NCBI RefSeq assembly: GCF_001435575.1
Contig: NZ_AZEA01000027.1
Location: 1-34,998 of the forward strand
Direction of reading: 5' to 3'
DNA from: Lentilactobacillus sunkii DSM 19904
Lineage (GTDB): Bacteria > Bacillota > Bacilli > Lactobacillales > Lactobacillaceae
Length of the DNA stretch: 34,998 bases
Under the pieces are notes generated by a model. The model searched no databases, was not told where the DNA came from, and saw nothing but the letters and a program-made list of their open reading frames with translations. How positions within the stretch are numbered: position 1 is the stretch's first letter; every line of letters begins with the position of its first letter. Both the position numbers and the translations under genes were made by a program. Below, piece after piece: positions 24,012 to 30,540 of this stretch.

Positions 24012-24281
24012 TTATATTTCTCCGTGCCTTCCCGTGTCCAAGAACCGAACCGTGTCGCCGACGATTTCATAAATTAACAGCCAACTGCCTTTGATGAATA
24101 ATGCCCGTTGTGGCTTGCGGCTTTTAATGACGTGGTCATCGTACTTTTCTGCGACTGGCATGCCGCTCAACAATTGGTGTTCGACTGCTTCAAAATCCGT
24201 TTTTGAGTAGCGGTTTGCCCGGATCATATTTTGATAGTGCTTTTTAAATCTGGACTGGTATTTAGCCTCGTATCTTGACAT
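24012..24281 (-). CDS. YafQ/RelE-family mRNA interferase-like toxin, orphan
   Basis: An 89-residue basic protein. The motif order matches YafQ-type toxins: FKKHYQNMI at the N-terminus, the HQLLSGMPVAEKYDDH segment with the conserved charged loop, RALFIKGSWLLIYEI, and the ending FLDTGRHGEI, where the family's catalytic His is found. The ribosome site AAAGGAG is 8 bases before the ATG. YafQ normally follows a DinJ/RelB antitoxin gene; none is present within 300 bp on either side, so it is either orphan or neutralised in trans. Immediately upstream (minus-strand sense) lie the three sRNA candidates. Confidence 0.82.
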   Translation of the reverse strand: MSRYEAKYQSRFKKHYQNMIRANRYSKTDFEAVEHQLLSGMPVAEKYDDHVIKSRKPQRALFIKGSWLLIYEIVGDTVRFLDTGRHGEI

Positions 24282-24314
24282 TGGCCGAGCTCCTTTCGCA
24301 TTTGTTATTGATTA

Positions 24315-24320
24315 ATTATA
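24315..24320 (-). promoter_or_regulatory. -10 element of the YafQ-like gene
   Basis: A perfect TATAAT on the minus strand, 34 bp before the start codon. The -35 region is poor. Confidence 0.4.
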
Positions 24321-24345
24321 CCCTTATGGGCCAATAATCGAACAA

Positions 24346-24498
24346 AGAAAAAAGGCCTGACGGGGGAGTCAGACCTTTCAGTTCAATATTCTGAGGGGAA
24401 TATGAATTTGAAGCATACAGATAGTAAATCAATGGGGGATCAATTTACAATCCAAAGTTATTGGGGTGAGTAGAAATAAATCTCGTTTATTTCTTGCT
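24346..24498 (-). ncRNA. Candidate C-rich small RNA 1
   Basis: A predicted transcript of about 150 bases. Promoter-like TTGTTT (24531-24526) and TATAAG (24508-24503) are 17 bp apart, and TTCACA-type boxes lie further upstream. Structure in order: a 9-bp 5' hairpin (24472-24494); an ACCCC run; a 10-bp hairpin with loop CCCCC (24424-24448, two G-U pairs on this strand only); a hairpin with loop CCCTCA (24386-24403); and a terminator (24351-24378, loop with CCCCC, one G-U pair on this strand only) followed by T6. No reading frame of note. The C-rich loops resemble those of Staphylococcus Rsa RNAs, which bind Shine-Dalgarno sequences. Function inferred. Confidence 0.65.
24351..24378 (-). terminator. 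Terminator of sRNA candidate 1
   Basis: On the minus strand AAAGGTCTGAC pairs with GTCAGGCCTTT (one G-U) around a C-rich loop and runs into TTTTTTC. On the plus strand the same site has a C-A mismatch and no T-tract. Confidence 0.8.
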
Positions 24499-24544
24499 CA
24501 TGCTTATAATATACAAGACAAATATAAACAAAATTCGATGAAAT

Positions 24545-24571
24545 CATGAAGATTTTGTGAATTTTAGTGAA
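24545..24571 (-). promoter_or_regulatory. TTCACA box array 1
   Basis: On the minus strand TTCACT, TTCACA and TTCATG begin 10 and 11 bp apart (plus-strand AGTGAA 24566, TGTGAA 24556, CATGAA 24545). A TATATT lies 18 bp past the last box. Direct repeats at one helical turn are the usual site of OmpR/PhoB-family response regulators. Confidence 0.55.
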
Positions 24572-24709
24572 ATAAAAGCAAGGTAGAGGGGACTACCTTG
24601 CTTTTAATACCTATATCTTTTTTTGAGGGGGAGATAAGGTTTAAATCAAAATTGATTTTATCATTTCTGACAAATATGAGGTGAATAGTAAGTCGAAACT
24701 TCTATTCAC
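24570..24709 (-). ncRNA. Candidate C-rich small RNA 2
   Basis: A predicted transcript of about 140 bases. TATCAT (-10, 24720-24715) is 20 bp past the last TTCACA box. The RNA would begin with a hairpin (24681-24709: GTGAATAG arms, a TTCG tip), then a palindrome without C-run (24643-24658), a hairpin with CCCCC in the loop (24614-24636), and a 13-bp terminator whose loop is TCCCCT (24574-24605). The layout follows candidates 1 and 3 although sequences have diverged, and one C-loop hairpin is missing. The conserved word GATATAGG follows the C-loop hairpin here and ATATAGG in candidate 3. Confidence 0.65.
24574..24605 (-). terminator. Terminator of sRNA candidate 2
   Basis: AAAAGCAAGGTAG pairs perfectly with CTACCTTGCTTTT; the 6-base loop reads TCCCCT on the minus strand. 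Confidence 0.8.
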
Positions 24710-24740
24710 ATTGTATGATACATTAAATGTTTAAATAAAG

Positions 24741-24779
24741 TGTGAATAATTTGTGAATTTTTTGTGAACTTATTGTACC
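24741..24779 (-). promoter_or_regulatory. TTCACA box array 2
   Basis: Plus-strand TGTGAA begins at 24741, 24752 and 24763, exactly 11 bp apart, and a degenerate TGTACC follows at 24774. On the minus strand this is TTCACA-N5-TTCACA-N5-TTCACA upstream of sRNA 2. The -10 lies 20 bp past the last box. Confidence 0.65.
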
Positions 24780-24798
24780 ATTTTTGCCAAATTTGGGT

Positions 24799-24830
24799 AA
24801 AAAAAAGATAAGACACGGGGATGCCTTATC
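24799..24830 (-). terminator. Terminator of sRNA candidate 3
   Basis: GATAAG pairs with CTTATC around a 12-base loop containing ATCCCC, followed by T8 on the minus strand only. Confidence 0.75.
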
Positions 24831-24935
24831 TCAAGTTACCTATATTCTTAGGGGAAGAATATGAATACAAAAGTAATAAATTAAAGGGGGATTTAATTTA
24901 TTGCCACATAAAATGACGTATCACTTTATGTTTAT
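24799..24935 (-). ncRNA. Candidate C-rich small RNA 3
   Basis: A predicted transcript of about 137 bases. TATATT (-10, 24947-24942) is 20 bp past the last box of array 3. Structure: a 5' hairpin with TACG tip (24907-24930, one G-U pair on this strand only); a perfect 11-bp hairpin with CCCCC in the loop (24875-24902); an 8-bp hairpin with CCCC loop (24842-24862); and a terminator with CCCC loop and T8. The run TTCATATTC at the third hairpin is shared with candidate 1. No ribosome site or reading frame of note on the minus strand. Confidence 0.68.
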
Positions 24936-24967
24936 GTATTTAATATATAGAATGAATGTGTCTAAAG

Positions 24968-24995
24968 TTTGAACAAATTGTGAAGATTTTGTGAA
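24968..24995 (-). promoter_or_regulatory. TTCACA box array 3
   Basis: Plus-strand TTTGAA (24968), TGTGAA (24979) and TGTGAA (24990) begin exactly 11 bp apart. On the minus strand they read TTCACA, TTCACA, TTCAAA toward sRNA 3. The array also sits just upstream of the hydrolase promoter on the plus strand, so it could control both directions. Confidence 0.65.
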
Positions 24996-25006
24996 CTTTT
25001 CGAAAT

Positions 25007-25035
25007 TTGTCCGATAAATTCATTTGCATTACAAT
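25007..25035 (+). promoter_or_regulatory. Promoter of the alpha/beta hydrolase gene
   Basis: TTGTCC (-35) and TACAAT (-10) with a 17-bp spacer, 36 bp before the start codon. Confidence 0.6.
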
Positions 25036-25071
25036 TAATGACAACACCAAACATCAAAAGGAGAATCTGTT

Positions 25072-25929
25072 ATGAGCTTTATGGCTAGGCGATTTATCAA
25101 GAAATTCAGAGCTGAAGACTACAAGAAAAATGTTGCCCACAGCTTCTTGAAACCAAATCAGAAGATCAATATTTTCCGCCAAAATGAAAACGAATACAAA
25201 ATTCGTCCGGTTAAAAATGGTCAGTTGGTGACCATTCAAACAGTGGCTAATCCGACCAGCCAGATCCTTTATTTTCATGGCGGGGCATTCACGGTTCCCA
25301 TGAATGACGATCAGCTTGAGATGATTACCAAGATTGCTGTGGAATCCGACAGCCAAATTGAAGTGGCTGATTTTCCACTATTGCCAGGACATCAGGCTGA
25401 TGAAATGCTCGAGTTTGCTCAAGAAGTGTTTGAGACTGTGATCGCTGCTGAATTACCAACCTTTATTGTTGCCGATTCTGCTGGTGCAAAGTTGGCATTG
25501 CAGGTGCTGGTTGATAATCCCGGAAAAGTTGCCGGAACCAGCTTTATTTCACCATGGCTGGACATGAAGCTAACCGATCCAGAAATTGTTAGTCGGGCAG
25601 GAGACGATATTTTACTGGATCTGCCAACGCTTCAAAAAATCGGCGGCTGGTTTGAAAGTGGGGCCACCCCTGATAAATGGGTTGATTTCACCGATCCCAC
25701 ACAACTAAGGGGTGTTGGCGAAATTCAAATATATTATGGTGCTAATGAAATGCTGGTACCTGCCAATCATCAATTCGTTGAAGCATTGACAGCAGCAGAG
25801 GGCGTCACACCCATTGTCACGGAATTCAAAGATGGCTGGCATGACTATACGTTGTGGTTCAAACTAGCGGAGACAAAAAAGACCTTTAAAGGAATTGCTG
25901 AATTCATTAAAGATCGACGTGGTGCTTAA
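25072..25929 (+). CDS. Alpha/beta hydrolase (esterase, HSL-like)
   Basis: A 285-residue cytosolic hydrolase. The oxyanion-hole motif LYFHGGAF is near residue 69, as in the hormone-sensitive-lipase group. The nucleophile elbow ADSAGAK (usual GDSAGG) gives a Ser near 143. The catalytic His is in GWHDYTLW near 261. The usual acid position reads YGANEMLVPAN, with no Asp at the classical spot, so the acid residue may be Glu or supplied elsewhere. Substrate unknown; short-chain esters are typical. AAAAGGAG precedes the start. The 3' end overlaps the convergent membrane-protein gene by 23 bp. Confidence 0.88.
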   Translation: MSFMARRFIKKFRAEDYKKNVAHSFLKPNQKINIFRQNENEYKIRPVKNGQLVTIQTVANPTSQILYFHGGAFTVPMNDDQLEMITKIAVESDSQIEVADFPLLPGHQADEMLEFAQEVFETVIAAELPTFIVADSAGAKLALQVLVDNPGKVAGTSFISPWLDMKLTDPEIVSRAGDDILLDLPTLQKIGGWFESGATPDKWVDFTDPTQLRGVGEIQIYYGANEMLVPANHQFVEALTAAEGVTPIVTEFKDGWHDYTLWFKLAETKKTFKGIAEFIKDRRGA

Positions 25930-26563
25930 GTTTTGGAAAGGCGTGAGTATCTGACCATTTCATCATCGAGCCTTGGAAGGTTAACGCAAAAATTGTTCCA
26001 AAACCGATGGCGTAAAGTTTTCCGGTTACCAGATAGGATGAAATGATGATCACGATTGGTGGAATGTAACTTAACCATTGTGAGATGACCGCGCTTCCGT
26101 GAATGTATTTGAAGCGGATGATATAAGCCAAGTCATCGTTGGGATGCATGATGAGGTTGGCGCGTGAGTACATGGAAACTGCCATTGCCACACAATAGAG
26201 GCCGATGATATCCAGGAGCAGACGAATATAAAAGTCTAACGCCGGAACCCCTAGCGAGTTAAAGATAAGTGTAAAAAAGGCCACCAGGTAACTGAACGGG
26301 ACGGTAAACAGTAAGTTCGAGAAGAACCGTCGTCGGTCAAAGGACCCTAGTAGAAGTTGGTTGGACAGTGTCACAATGATTCCGTAGATGGCCAAGGTTG
26401 TTCCCAGAGGCACGTTGACCCATTTGGAAAGGTTAACCGCTGATCCGGTCCACACGGCACTTCCCAGGTTGGATGAGATGGCCAAAGCGTTTCCGGCTGA
26501 GTTAATAACGATTGACAGCCCCAAGTAGTAGAGGCGCTGTTTGAAATCTTTCATTTTAGCCAT
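25907..26563 (-). CDS. YczE/YitT-like integral membrane protein
   Basis: A 218-residue protein with five or six membrane segments and a YczE-like N-terminus (RLYYLGLSIVINSAGNALAI, then SNLGSAVWTGSAVNLS). The start is set at the ATG 26563: AAGGAG stands 14 bases upstream and a TATACAAT sequence lies close before it. Longer frames reaching 26680 have no ribosome site and would cross this promoter. Function of the family is unknown; a transport role is often proposed. The stop overlaps the hydrolase gene on the other strand. Confidence 0.75.
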   Translation of the reverse strand: MAKMKDFKQRLYYLGLSIVINSAGNALAISSNLGSAVWTGSAVNLSKWVNVPLGTTLAIYGIIVTLSNQLLLGSFDRRRFFSNLLFTVPFSYLVAFFTLIFNSLGVPALDFYIRLLLDIIGLYCVAMAVSMYSRANLIMHPNDDLAYIIRFKYIHGSAVISQWLSYIPPIVIIISSYLVTGKLYAIGFGTIFALTFQGSMMKWSDTHAFPKLKHHVDL

Positions 26564-26715
26564 TCTGTAATTGAATTCTCCTTCAAAATAATGTCGAACT
26601 TCATTGTATAATAATTGGACTGATTTGAACATCTTTATTGAAGCGGGCTCCGAGGTCAAATTGATACTGTTCAAGGCCAAATCGTGTTAATATTCAAATT
26701 AGAGGAGGCGGTCTT

Positions 26716-27336
26716 GTGGAACAAAAATATTCGGAAGTAGAAGCTGAAAAACATTTCGAAAATAATCGTCTGTGGTTTCGACGATTCCAAACAACCCGCT
26801 CATTTCGAAAGTTAACTAAACCGGAAAGAGCAGCAGCTGGCTATATTACCCAGGCATTTGTTGGTCTGGCCTACAAGTATCAGTTACGAAGTCCACGACG
26901 ATATTCTGCAAAATCAGTCAAAAAAGTGATCCTGGAATTGTTCCCACAGAAAATTGCGGCAACAAACGTCTTTTTCACGTCGGTCATTCCTGTGATGCGC
27001 CGGTATTTCGTCTTTTTAGGTGCCCAGCATAAAATCAGTAACGTCGATACATTGACAAGGGCACTGGACAGTTTAAAGATTGGAACGTTATTAAGCAGCC
27101 ATCGGGACACCTCAAACTGGGATGCCCATAAAAAATTGGGCATGCAGGTCCTGATGGGTTATAAATTAGATGTTGATCCAAAGAAGGTAACGGCTTACGA
27201 GGAAGATTACAATATGGGAGTCCCGTTAAGATTCTGCTTCGACTTCAGCGTAAACCGCCCACCAAAGAACATTATTCTGTTAACGGAAAAGTTGCGGAAG
27301 AGATTTGAGAATGTGATGTATGAGAAAAACAGATAG
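26716..27336 (+). CDS. Basic protein of unknown function
   Basis: A 206-residue soluble protein with many Arg, Lys and aromatic residues and no signal peptide. The GTG at 26716 is preceded by AGAGGAGGCGG at good distance. Features visible are an N-terminal charged helix (SEVEAEKHFENNRLWFRRF), a segment with LRSPRRYSAKSVKKVILELF and a C-terminal helix ending RFENVMYEKNR. No family is recognised; the basic character would allow nucleic-acid binding but nothing proves it. The stop codon abuts a long palindromic element that may act as its terminator. Confidence 0.7.
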   Translation: MEQKYSEVEAEKHFENNRLWFRRFQTTRSFRKLTKPERAAAGYITQAFVGLAYKYQLRSPRRYSAKSVKKVILELFPQKIAATNVFFTSVIPVMRRYFVFLGAQHKISNVDTLTRALDSLKIGTLLSSHRDTSNWDAHKKLGMQVLMGYKLDVDPKKVTAYEEDYNMGVPLRFCFDFSVNRPPKNIILLTEKLRKRFENVMYEKNR

Positions 27337-27454
27337 TGTGCGACGAGACCCGGGAGTTCCCGGTCATAAGGACGGCCCGCCAATAAAGAACGATTCAGTG
27401 TTCTTTGTTGGCGGGCCGTTCTTATGTGTAGGGAACTGGGTCGTCGGAGCATAG
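27336..27454. repeat. Long imperfect palindrome, copy A1
   Basis: Outer arms (GTGTGCGACGAGACCC and GGGTCGTCGGAGCAT) pair, as do middle arms (GGGAGTTCCC-like) and a perfect-looking inner arm (GGACGGCCCGCCAA with TTGGCGGGCCGTTC). The element begins at the stop codon of the preceding gene. The ends are related to copies A2 and A3, while the inner arm is unique. Confidence 0.7.
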
Positions 27455-27529
27455 CTCAAAAGCCGAAGGGAGCAGCAAAAAACATAACAACTCCAAACTT
27501 TGCAGCCTCCACCGAAATATACCAGTGCA

Positions 27530-27616
27530 GATGAACGAATCTTGTTCATCTTTGGCATTCTTCGTTTGTGTGGCAACAAGTAGGTTAGATGGTTCACGCC
27601 GTCGGGGGTCAGGGGT
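27530..27616 (+). repeat. Dispersed intergenic repeat, copy 2 (CAAGTAGGCTAG type)
   Basis: Aligns with 55-135: GATGAAC, TTGTTCATC, TTGGC, then CAAGTAGGTTAGATGG, TTCACGCC and GTCGGGGGT. It lies between copy A1 and the terminator of the next minus-strand gene. Confidence 0.6.
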
Positions 27617-27655
27617 GTCGTCAAGTAGTCAAGCCGCCTGGTTCCCCCAAAAACA

Positions 27656-27692
27656 AAAAAACACTCCGCAACAACCGCAGAGCGTCTCACAA
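27656..27692 (-). terminator. Terminator of the 68-residue protein gene
   Basis: On the minus strand ACGCTCTGC pairs with GCGGAGTGT (two G-U pairs) followed by T7GT5. Confidence 0.8.
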
Positions 27693-27714
27693 ATGAAAAT
27701 TCAATTACCCGAAT

Positions 27715-27921
27715 CTAGTCAAGCAGTTTAACCTGCCTAACATTCTCCAACTTGATGACTTCGACACCTTTGGCTGGGCGTTTGATGAAAGCCTGATCGT
27801 GATTGACAGCTGCGACACTGCCAGTCAGCTTGTCGTCATTGGTTTCGACAATCACCAACTTGTGATTTTTATATGCATTCATCAATTCGTTTGAAATTTC
27901 TTTTGTCGCAATAGTCATCAT
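27715..27921 (-). CDS. Small protein with a possible Sm-like barrel pattern
   Basis: A 68-residue protein. AGAGG stands 5 bases before the ATG at 27921. After an N-terminal helix (SNELMNAYKNH) come short strands: KLVIVETNDDKLTGSVAAVN, DQAFIKRP and VEVIKLENVRQVKLLD. The spacing 'x-G-x-V-x-x-V-N-x-D' and the final 'I-x-L-x-N-V-x-x-V' recall the Sm/Hfq-type fold, but this is a visual comparison and the family is not established. It is divergent from the next gene and has its own terminator. Confidence 0.65.
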   Translation of the reverse strand: MMTIATKEISNELMNAYKNHKLVIVETNDDKLTGSVAAVNHDQAFIKRPAKGVEVIKLENVRQVKLLD

Positions 27922-28022
27922 TGTCACCTCTTATGATAGAATTAATTATAGTTCACAAATCTGCTGGATGTAAACAATTTTTCTCACAAGCGTAAGCTTA
28001 AGAATAATTTATCAACATTTTT

Positions 28023-28050
28023 TTGCATTTAGCGCTAAAGTGGATATATA
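28023..28050 (+). promoter_or_regulatory. Promoter with internal dyad
   Basis: TTGCAT (-35) and TATATA (-10) are 16 bp apart. The spacer starts with the 12-bp perfect palindrome TTTAGCGCTAAA (28028-28039), a likely operator. It drives the 79-residue protein gene. Confidence 0.5.
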
Positions 28051-28073
28051 GGTTAAGTGAAAGGGGTATTGAA

Positions 28074-28313
28074 ATGACTGAACGCCAAATGATTCAAGAA
28101 ATTTTAAATACCGTTGATGTTATTTATAGTTTTGTAAACACCGACGATGATAAGAAGGAATACGAGATTGTTATTAACCGTCAAGATGGTGACCATCGCC
28201 AACTTGAGAACGTCAACAAAGAGATCAAGCATTACTTCACTGACGCCAACTTTAGTTATGATGAAGAGCTCAACGACAATGGCGACGATATTCACGTTCA
28301 AGTAAAACGATAA
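28074..28313 (+). CDS. Small acidic protein of unknown function
   Basis: A 79-residue soluble, Asp/Glu-rich protein. AAAGGGG is 7 bases before the ATG at 28074; longer in-frame starts overlap the promoter. It begins MTERQMIQEILNTVDVIYSF and ends DNGDDIHVQVKR, with alternating strands in between (KKEYEIVINRQ, KEIKHYF, FSYDEELND), so a small alpha/beta fold is likely. No family recognised and no clear terminator before the glpK promoter. Confidence 0.65.
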   Translation: MTERQMIQEILNTVDVIYSFVNTDDDKKEYEIVINRQDGDHRQLENVNKEIKHYFTDANFSYDEELNDNGDDIHVQVKR

Positions 28314-28359
28314 TTGGTCTAGCTTAATATTACTTCACAAAAGTTATTGAACAGGCAAT

Positions 28360-28388
28360 TTGAATTGCAATGCACGTTATGGTATAGT
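28360..28388 (+). promoter_or_regulatory. Promoter of glpK
   Basis: TTGAAT (-35) and TATAGT (-10) are separated by 17 bp. A second TATAAT at 28430-28435 could be an alternative start. Three copies of an AATGCAC/GTGC word surround these elements. Confidence 0.5.
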
Positions 28389-28468
28389 TCATAATGTGCT
28401 TTTTTAATACAAATGAAAATGGAATGCACTATAATTAAATAAAGTTACATAATTTTTTTGAAATAATT

Positions 28469-28482
28469 TGTAATCGCTTTCT
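28469..28482 (+). promoter_or_regulatory. cre site (CcpA) before glpK
   Basis: TGTAATCGCTTTCT matches the cre consensus TGWNANCGNTNWCA at 13 of 14 positions. It lies downstream of the promoter and 19 bp before the start codon, a roadblock position for carbon catabolite repression. Confidence 0.7.
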
Positions 28483-28501
28483 AGTGATCGGAGGGAATTT
28501 G

Positions 28502-30013
28502 ATGTTAACAGACAGACCAAAATATGTTTTATCAATTGATCAAGGTACGACTTCCACTCGGGCGATGATTTTCGACCACAACGGCCGCAAAGTTATCGAG
28601 GCTTCAAAGCCGGTTAAGCAGGCAATTCCACACAATGATTGGGTTGAAACCGATCCCAACGAAATTTGGACTTCCGTATTGAACGTGATTTCTTCAGCGT
28701 TTATCGACGCCGGAATTCATCCTGAAGATATTGAGGGAATTGGGATTGTTAACCAACGTGAAACGACGCTTATATGGGACCGAGAGACCGGGGAACCGAT
28801 TTATAATGCAATTGGTTGGCAGTCTAAGCAAACTGCCGCCTTGGCCCGTAAATTAAAGAATGACGGCTATTCTGGTATGATCCACAAGAAGACTGGTTTG
28901 ATTATCGACTCATACTTCTCCGCAACCAAAGCCCGCTGGATTTTAGATCACGTTGACGGTGCCCAAGCCCGTGCCGAAAAGGGTGAATTGATGTTTGGAA
29001 CCGTTGATACTTGGCTGGTTTGGAAGCTTTCCGGCGGTGAGTATCACGTTACCGATTTCTCGAATGCCAGTCGTACGATGCTTTTTAATATCCATACCCT
29101 TCAATGGGATGACGATATTTTGAAATTACTCAATATTCCTAAAGTGATGCTTCCAGAAGTTAAAACTTCCAGTGAACTTTACGGAACGACGAAAAATTAT
29201 CAGTTCTATGGCATTGAAGTTCCGATTGCCGGGATTGCCGGTGACCAGTCGGCGGCTTTGATTGGGCAATTGGCTTTTGAACCGGGAATGATCAAGAACA
29301 CGTACGGTGATGGTGCATTTATCATGATGAACACGGGCTCAAAGCCTGAAATTTCGGATGATAACTTGTTAACAACCATTGCTTACAATTTGGATGGCAA
29401 AGTGACTTATGCCCTTGAAGGATCAATTTTTGCAGCCGGAACGGCTTTGTCTTGGTTGGCAGACAGCTTACAGCTGATTGACAACGTACCGGAATCTCGC
29501 CAGGCTGCGATGAACTCTGAAGACGACGATGAAGTATACGTTGTTCCTGCATTTAACGGATTGGGTGCGCCTTATTGGGAACAGGATGTTCGTGGAGCCG
29601 TCTTTGGCTTAACCCGCGGAACCACGAAGGATGACTTTGTTAAGGCAACTTTGCAGTCAATCGCCTATGGAACCAAAGACATCATTCAAACAATGGAGCA
29701 GGACACCAGCATGCACATTCCAGAATTAATGGCCGATGGTGGTGCGTCAAGAAACAGTTATTTGATGCAGTTCCAAGCTGATATTTTGAATATTCCGATT
29801 CAAAGAGCGGCTGATGAAAACACCACTGCATTTGGTGCCGCAATTCTGGCCGGTTTGGCAGTCGGTTTCTGGAAAGACATTGATGAAATCAAGAGTCTTC
29901 AAGCACCTGGCCGAACATTTAAGCCGAATATGGAAGATTCCCGCCGCCAGAAGCTTTATCGTGGCTGGAAAGCTGCCGTTCAAGCAACTAGAGGATATAA
30001 AGTCAAAATTTAA
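28502..30013 (+). CDS. glpK: Glycerol kinase
   Basis: A 503-residue FGGY-family kinase that phosphorylates glycerol to glycerol 3-phosphate with ATP. The ATG at 28502 lies 6 bases after GGAGGG. The ATP motif [10 protein letters not shown] is at residues 11-20, the phosphate-binding GDQSAAL near 247-253, and the second ATP motif [15 protein letters not shown] near 405. In enterococcal and bacillar enzymes a His in the sequence YHFYG is phosphorylated by HPr; here it reads NYQFYG, with Gln234 in its place, so that activation route seems absent. No glpF or glpO is adjacent. Control by the cre site is likely. Confidence 0.97.
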   Translation: MLTDRPKYVLSIDQGTTSTRAMIFDHNGRKVIEASKPVKQAIPHNDWVETDPNEIWTSVLNVISSAFIDAGIHPEDIEGIGIVNQRETTLIWDRETGEPIYNAIGWQSKQTAALARKLKNDGYSGMIHKKTGLIIDSYFSATKARWILDHVDGAQARAEKGELMFGTVDTWLVWKLSGGEYHVTDFSNASRTMLFNIHTLQWDDDILKLLNIPKVMLPEVKTSSELYGTTKNYQFYGIEVPIAGIAGDQSAALIGQLAFEPGMIKNTYGDGAFIMMNTGSKPEISDDNLLTTIAYNLDGKVTYALEGSIFAAGTALSWLADSLQLIDNVPESRQAAMNSEDDDEVYVVPAFNGLGAPYWEQDVRGAVFGLTRGTTKDDFVKATLQSIAYGTKDIIQTMEQDTSMHIPELMADGGASRNSYLMQFQADILNIPIQRAADENTTAFGAAILAGLAVGFWKDIDEIKSLQAPGRTFKPNMEDSRRQKLYRGWKAAVQATRGYKVKI

Positions 30014-30021
30014 TCTTAAAT

Positions 30022-30059
30022 CAAAAATTCCTTCAACCAAACGGCTGAAGGAATTTTTG
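30022..30059. terminator. Bidirectional terminator after glpK
   Basis: AAAAATTCCTTCA (30023-30035) pairs perfectly with TGAAGGAATTTTT (30046-30058). It serves glpK and the convergent membrane-protein gene. Confidence 0.9.
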
Positions 30060-30515
30060 TTATTCTTGGTTATTATCTTTAGGTTCTTTCCAATAGTTTG
30101 CATTCGCCAAAAGCTCTTTAGATCGTTCATCCGCCGGCACAAAGCCGATGTTAAAGAGATGCTTGAAATACATCATGTTATAAATCAGCATCCAGACGAT
30201 CCCAAGTCCGTATGAACCAAGGCTGTAGGCAATTTGGAACGGTTCACCCATTCCAAGTGACAGGGCCATTCCAGCGATAATTTCGACACCTGCCATACAC
30301 AGCAGGTTGTACCAGTCCGATCTGAAAATTGGGACCCAGAGATTGAAAAACAAAGCGGTAAACGATGGCCCGACTTTCGCAATTCTGATTTGACCATTTG
30401 CCTTATTGACGACAGTCGCAAAATTTGGCGGAATCGGCAGTCCCATTGGATTGTTGGGATCATTTTGGTTATTGTTGTTATCATCATTGTTGCCGTTACC
30501 AAATGGGTTTTGCAT
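30060..30515 (-). CDS. Small membrane protein, DUF2628-like
   Basis: A 151-residue protein. The first 30 residues are Asn/Asp/Pro-rich and disordered. The rest holds the aromatic motif FFNLWVPIFRSDWYN and two or three membrane segments (LLCMAGVEIIAGMALSLG, YGLGIVWMLIYNMMYF), then a charged tail with KHLFNIGFVPADE. This resembles the DUF2628 group, whose function is unknown. AAAGGAGG precedes the ATG. It lies 25 bp downstream of the rRNA methyltransferase gene on the same strand and is probably co-transcribed. Confidence 0.75.
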   Translation of the reverse strand: MQNPFGNGNNDDNNNNQNDPNNPMGLPIPPNFATVVNKANGQIRIAKVGPSFTALFFNLWVPIFRSDWYNLLCMAGVEIIAGMALSLGMGEPFQIAYSLGSYGLGIVWMLIYNMMYFKHLFNIGFVPADERSKELLANANYWKEPKDNNQE

Positions 30516-30540
30516 GGGGAACCTCCTTTCAGATTAAAGG

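Noticed and set aside
24391-24475. Plus-strand peptide frames after GAGGGG in the sRNA region (for example an ATG near 24402 with 23 codons)
   Set aside because: The G-run plus ATG looks like a ribosome site, but the frames are short, not shared by the three units, and the G-U pairs and T-tracts support transcription from the other strand.
24741-24768. Rex operator (TTGTGAA-N-TTCACAA)
   Set aside because: Rex sites are inverted repeats; here the TGTGAA words are direct repeats in three or more copies at 11-bp spacing.
27364-27690. 108-codon minus-strand frame
   Set aside because: It spans a long palindrome, a repeat copy and a terminator; the open frame is a by-product of the repeats.
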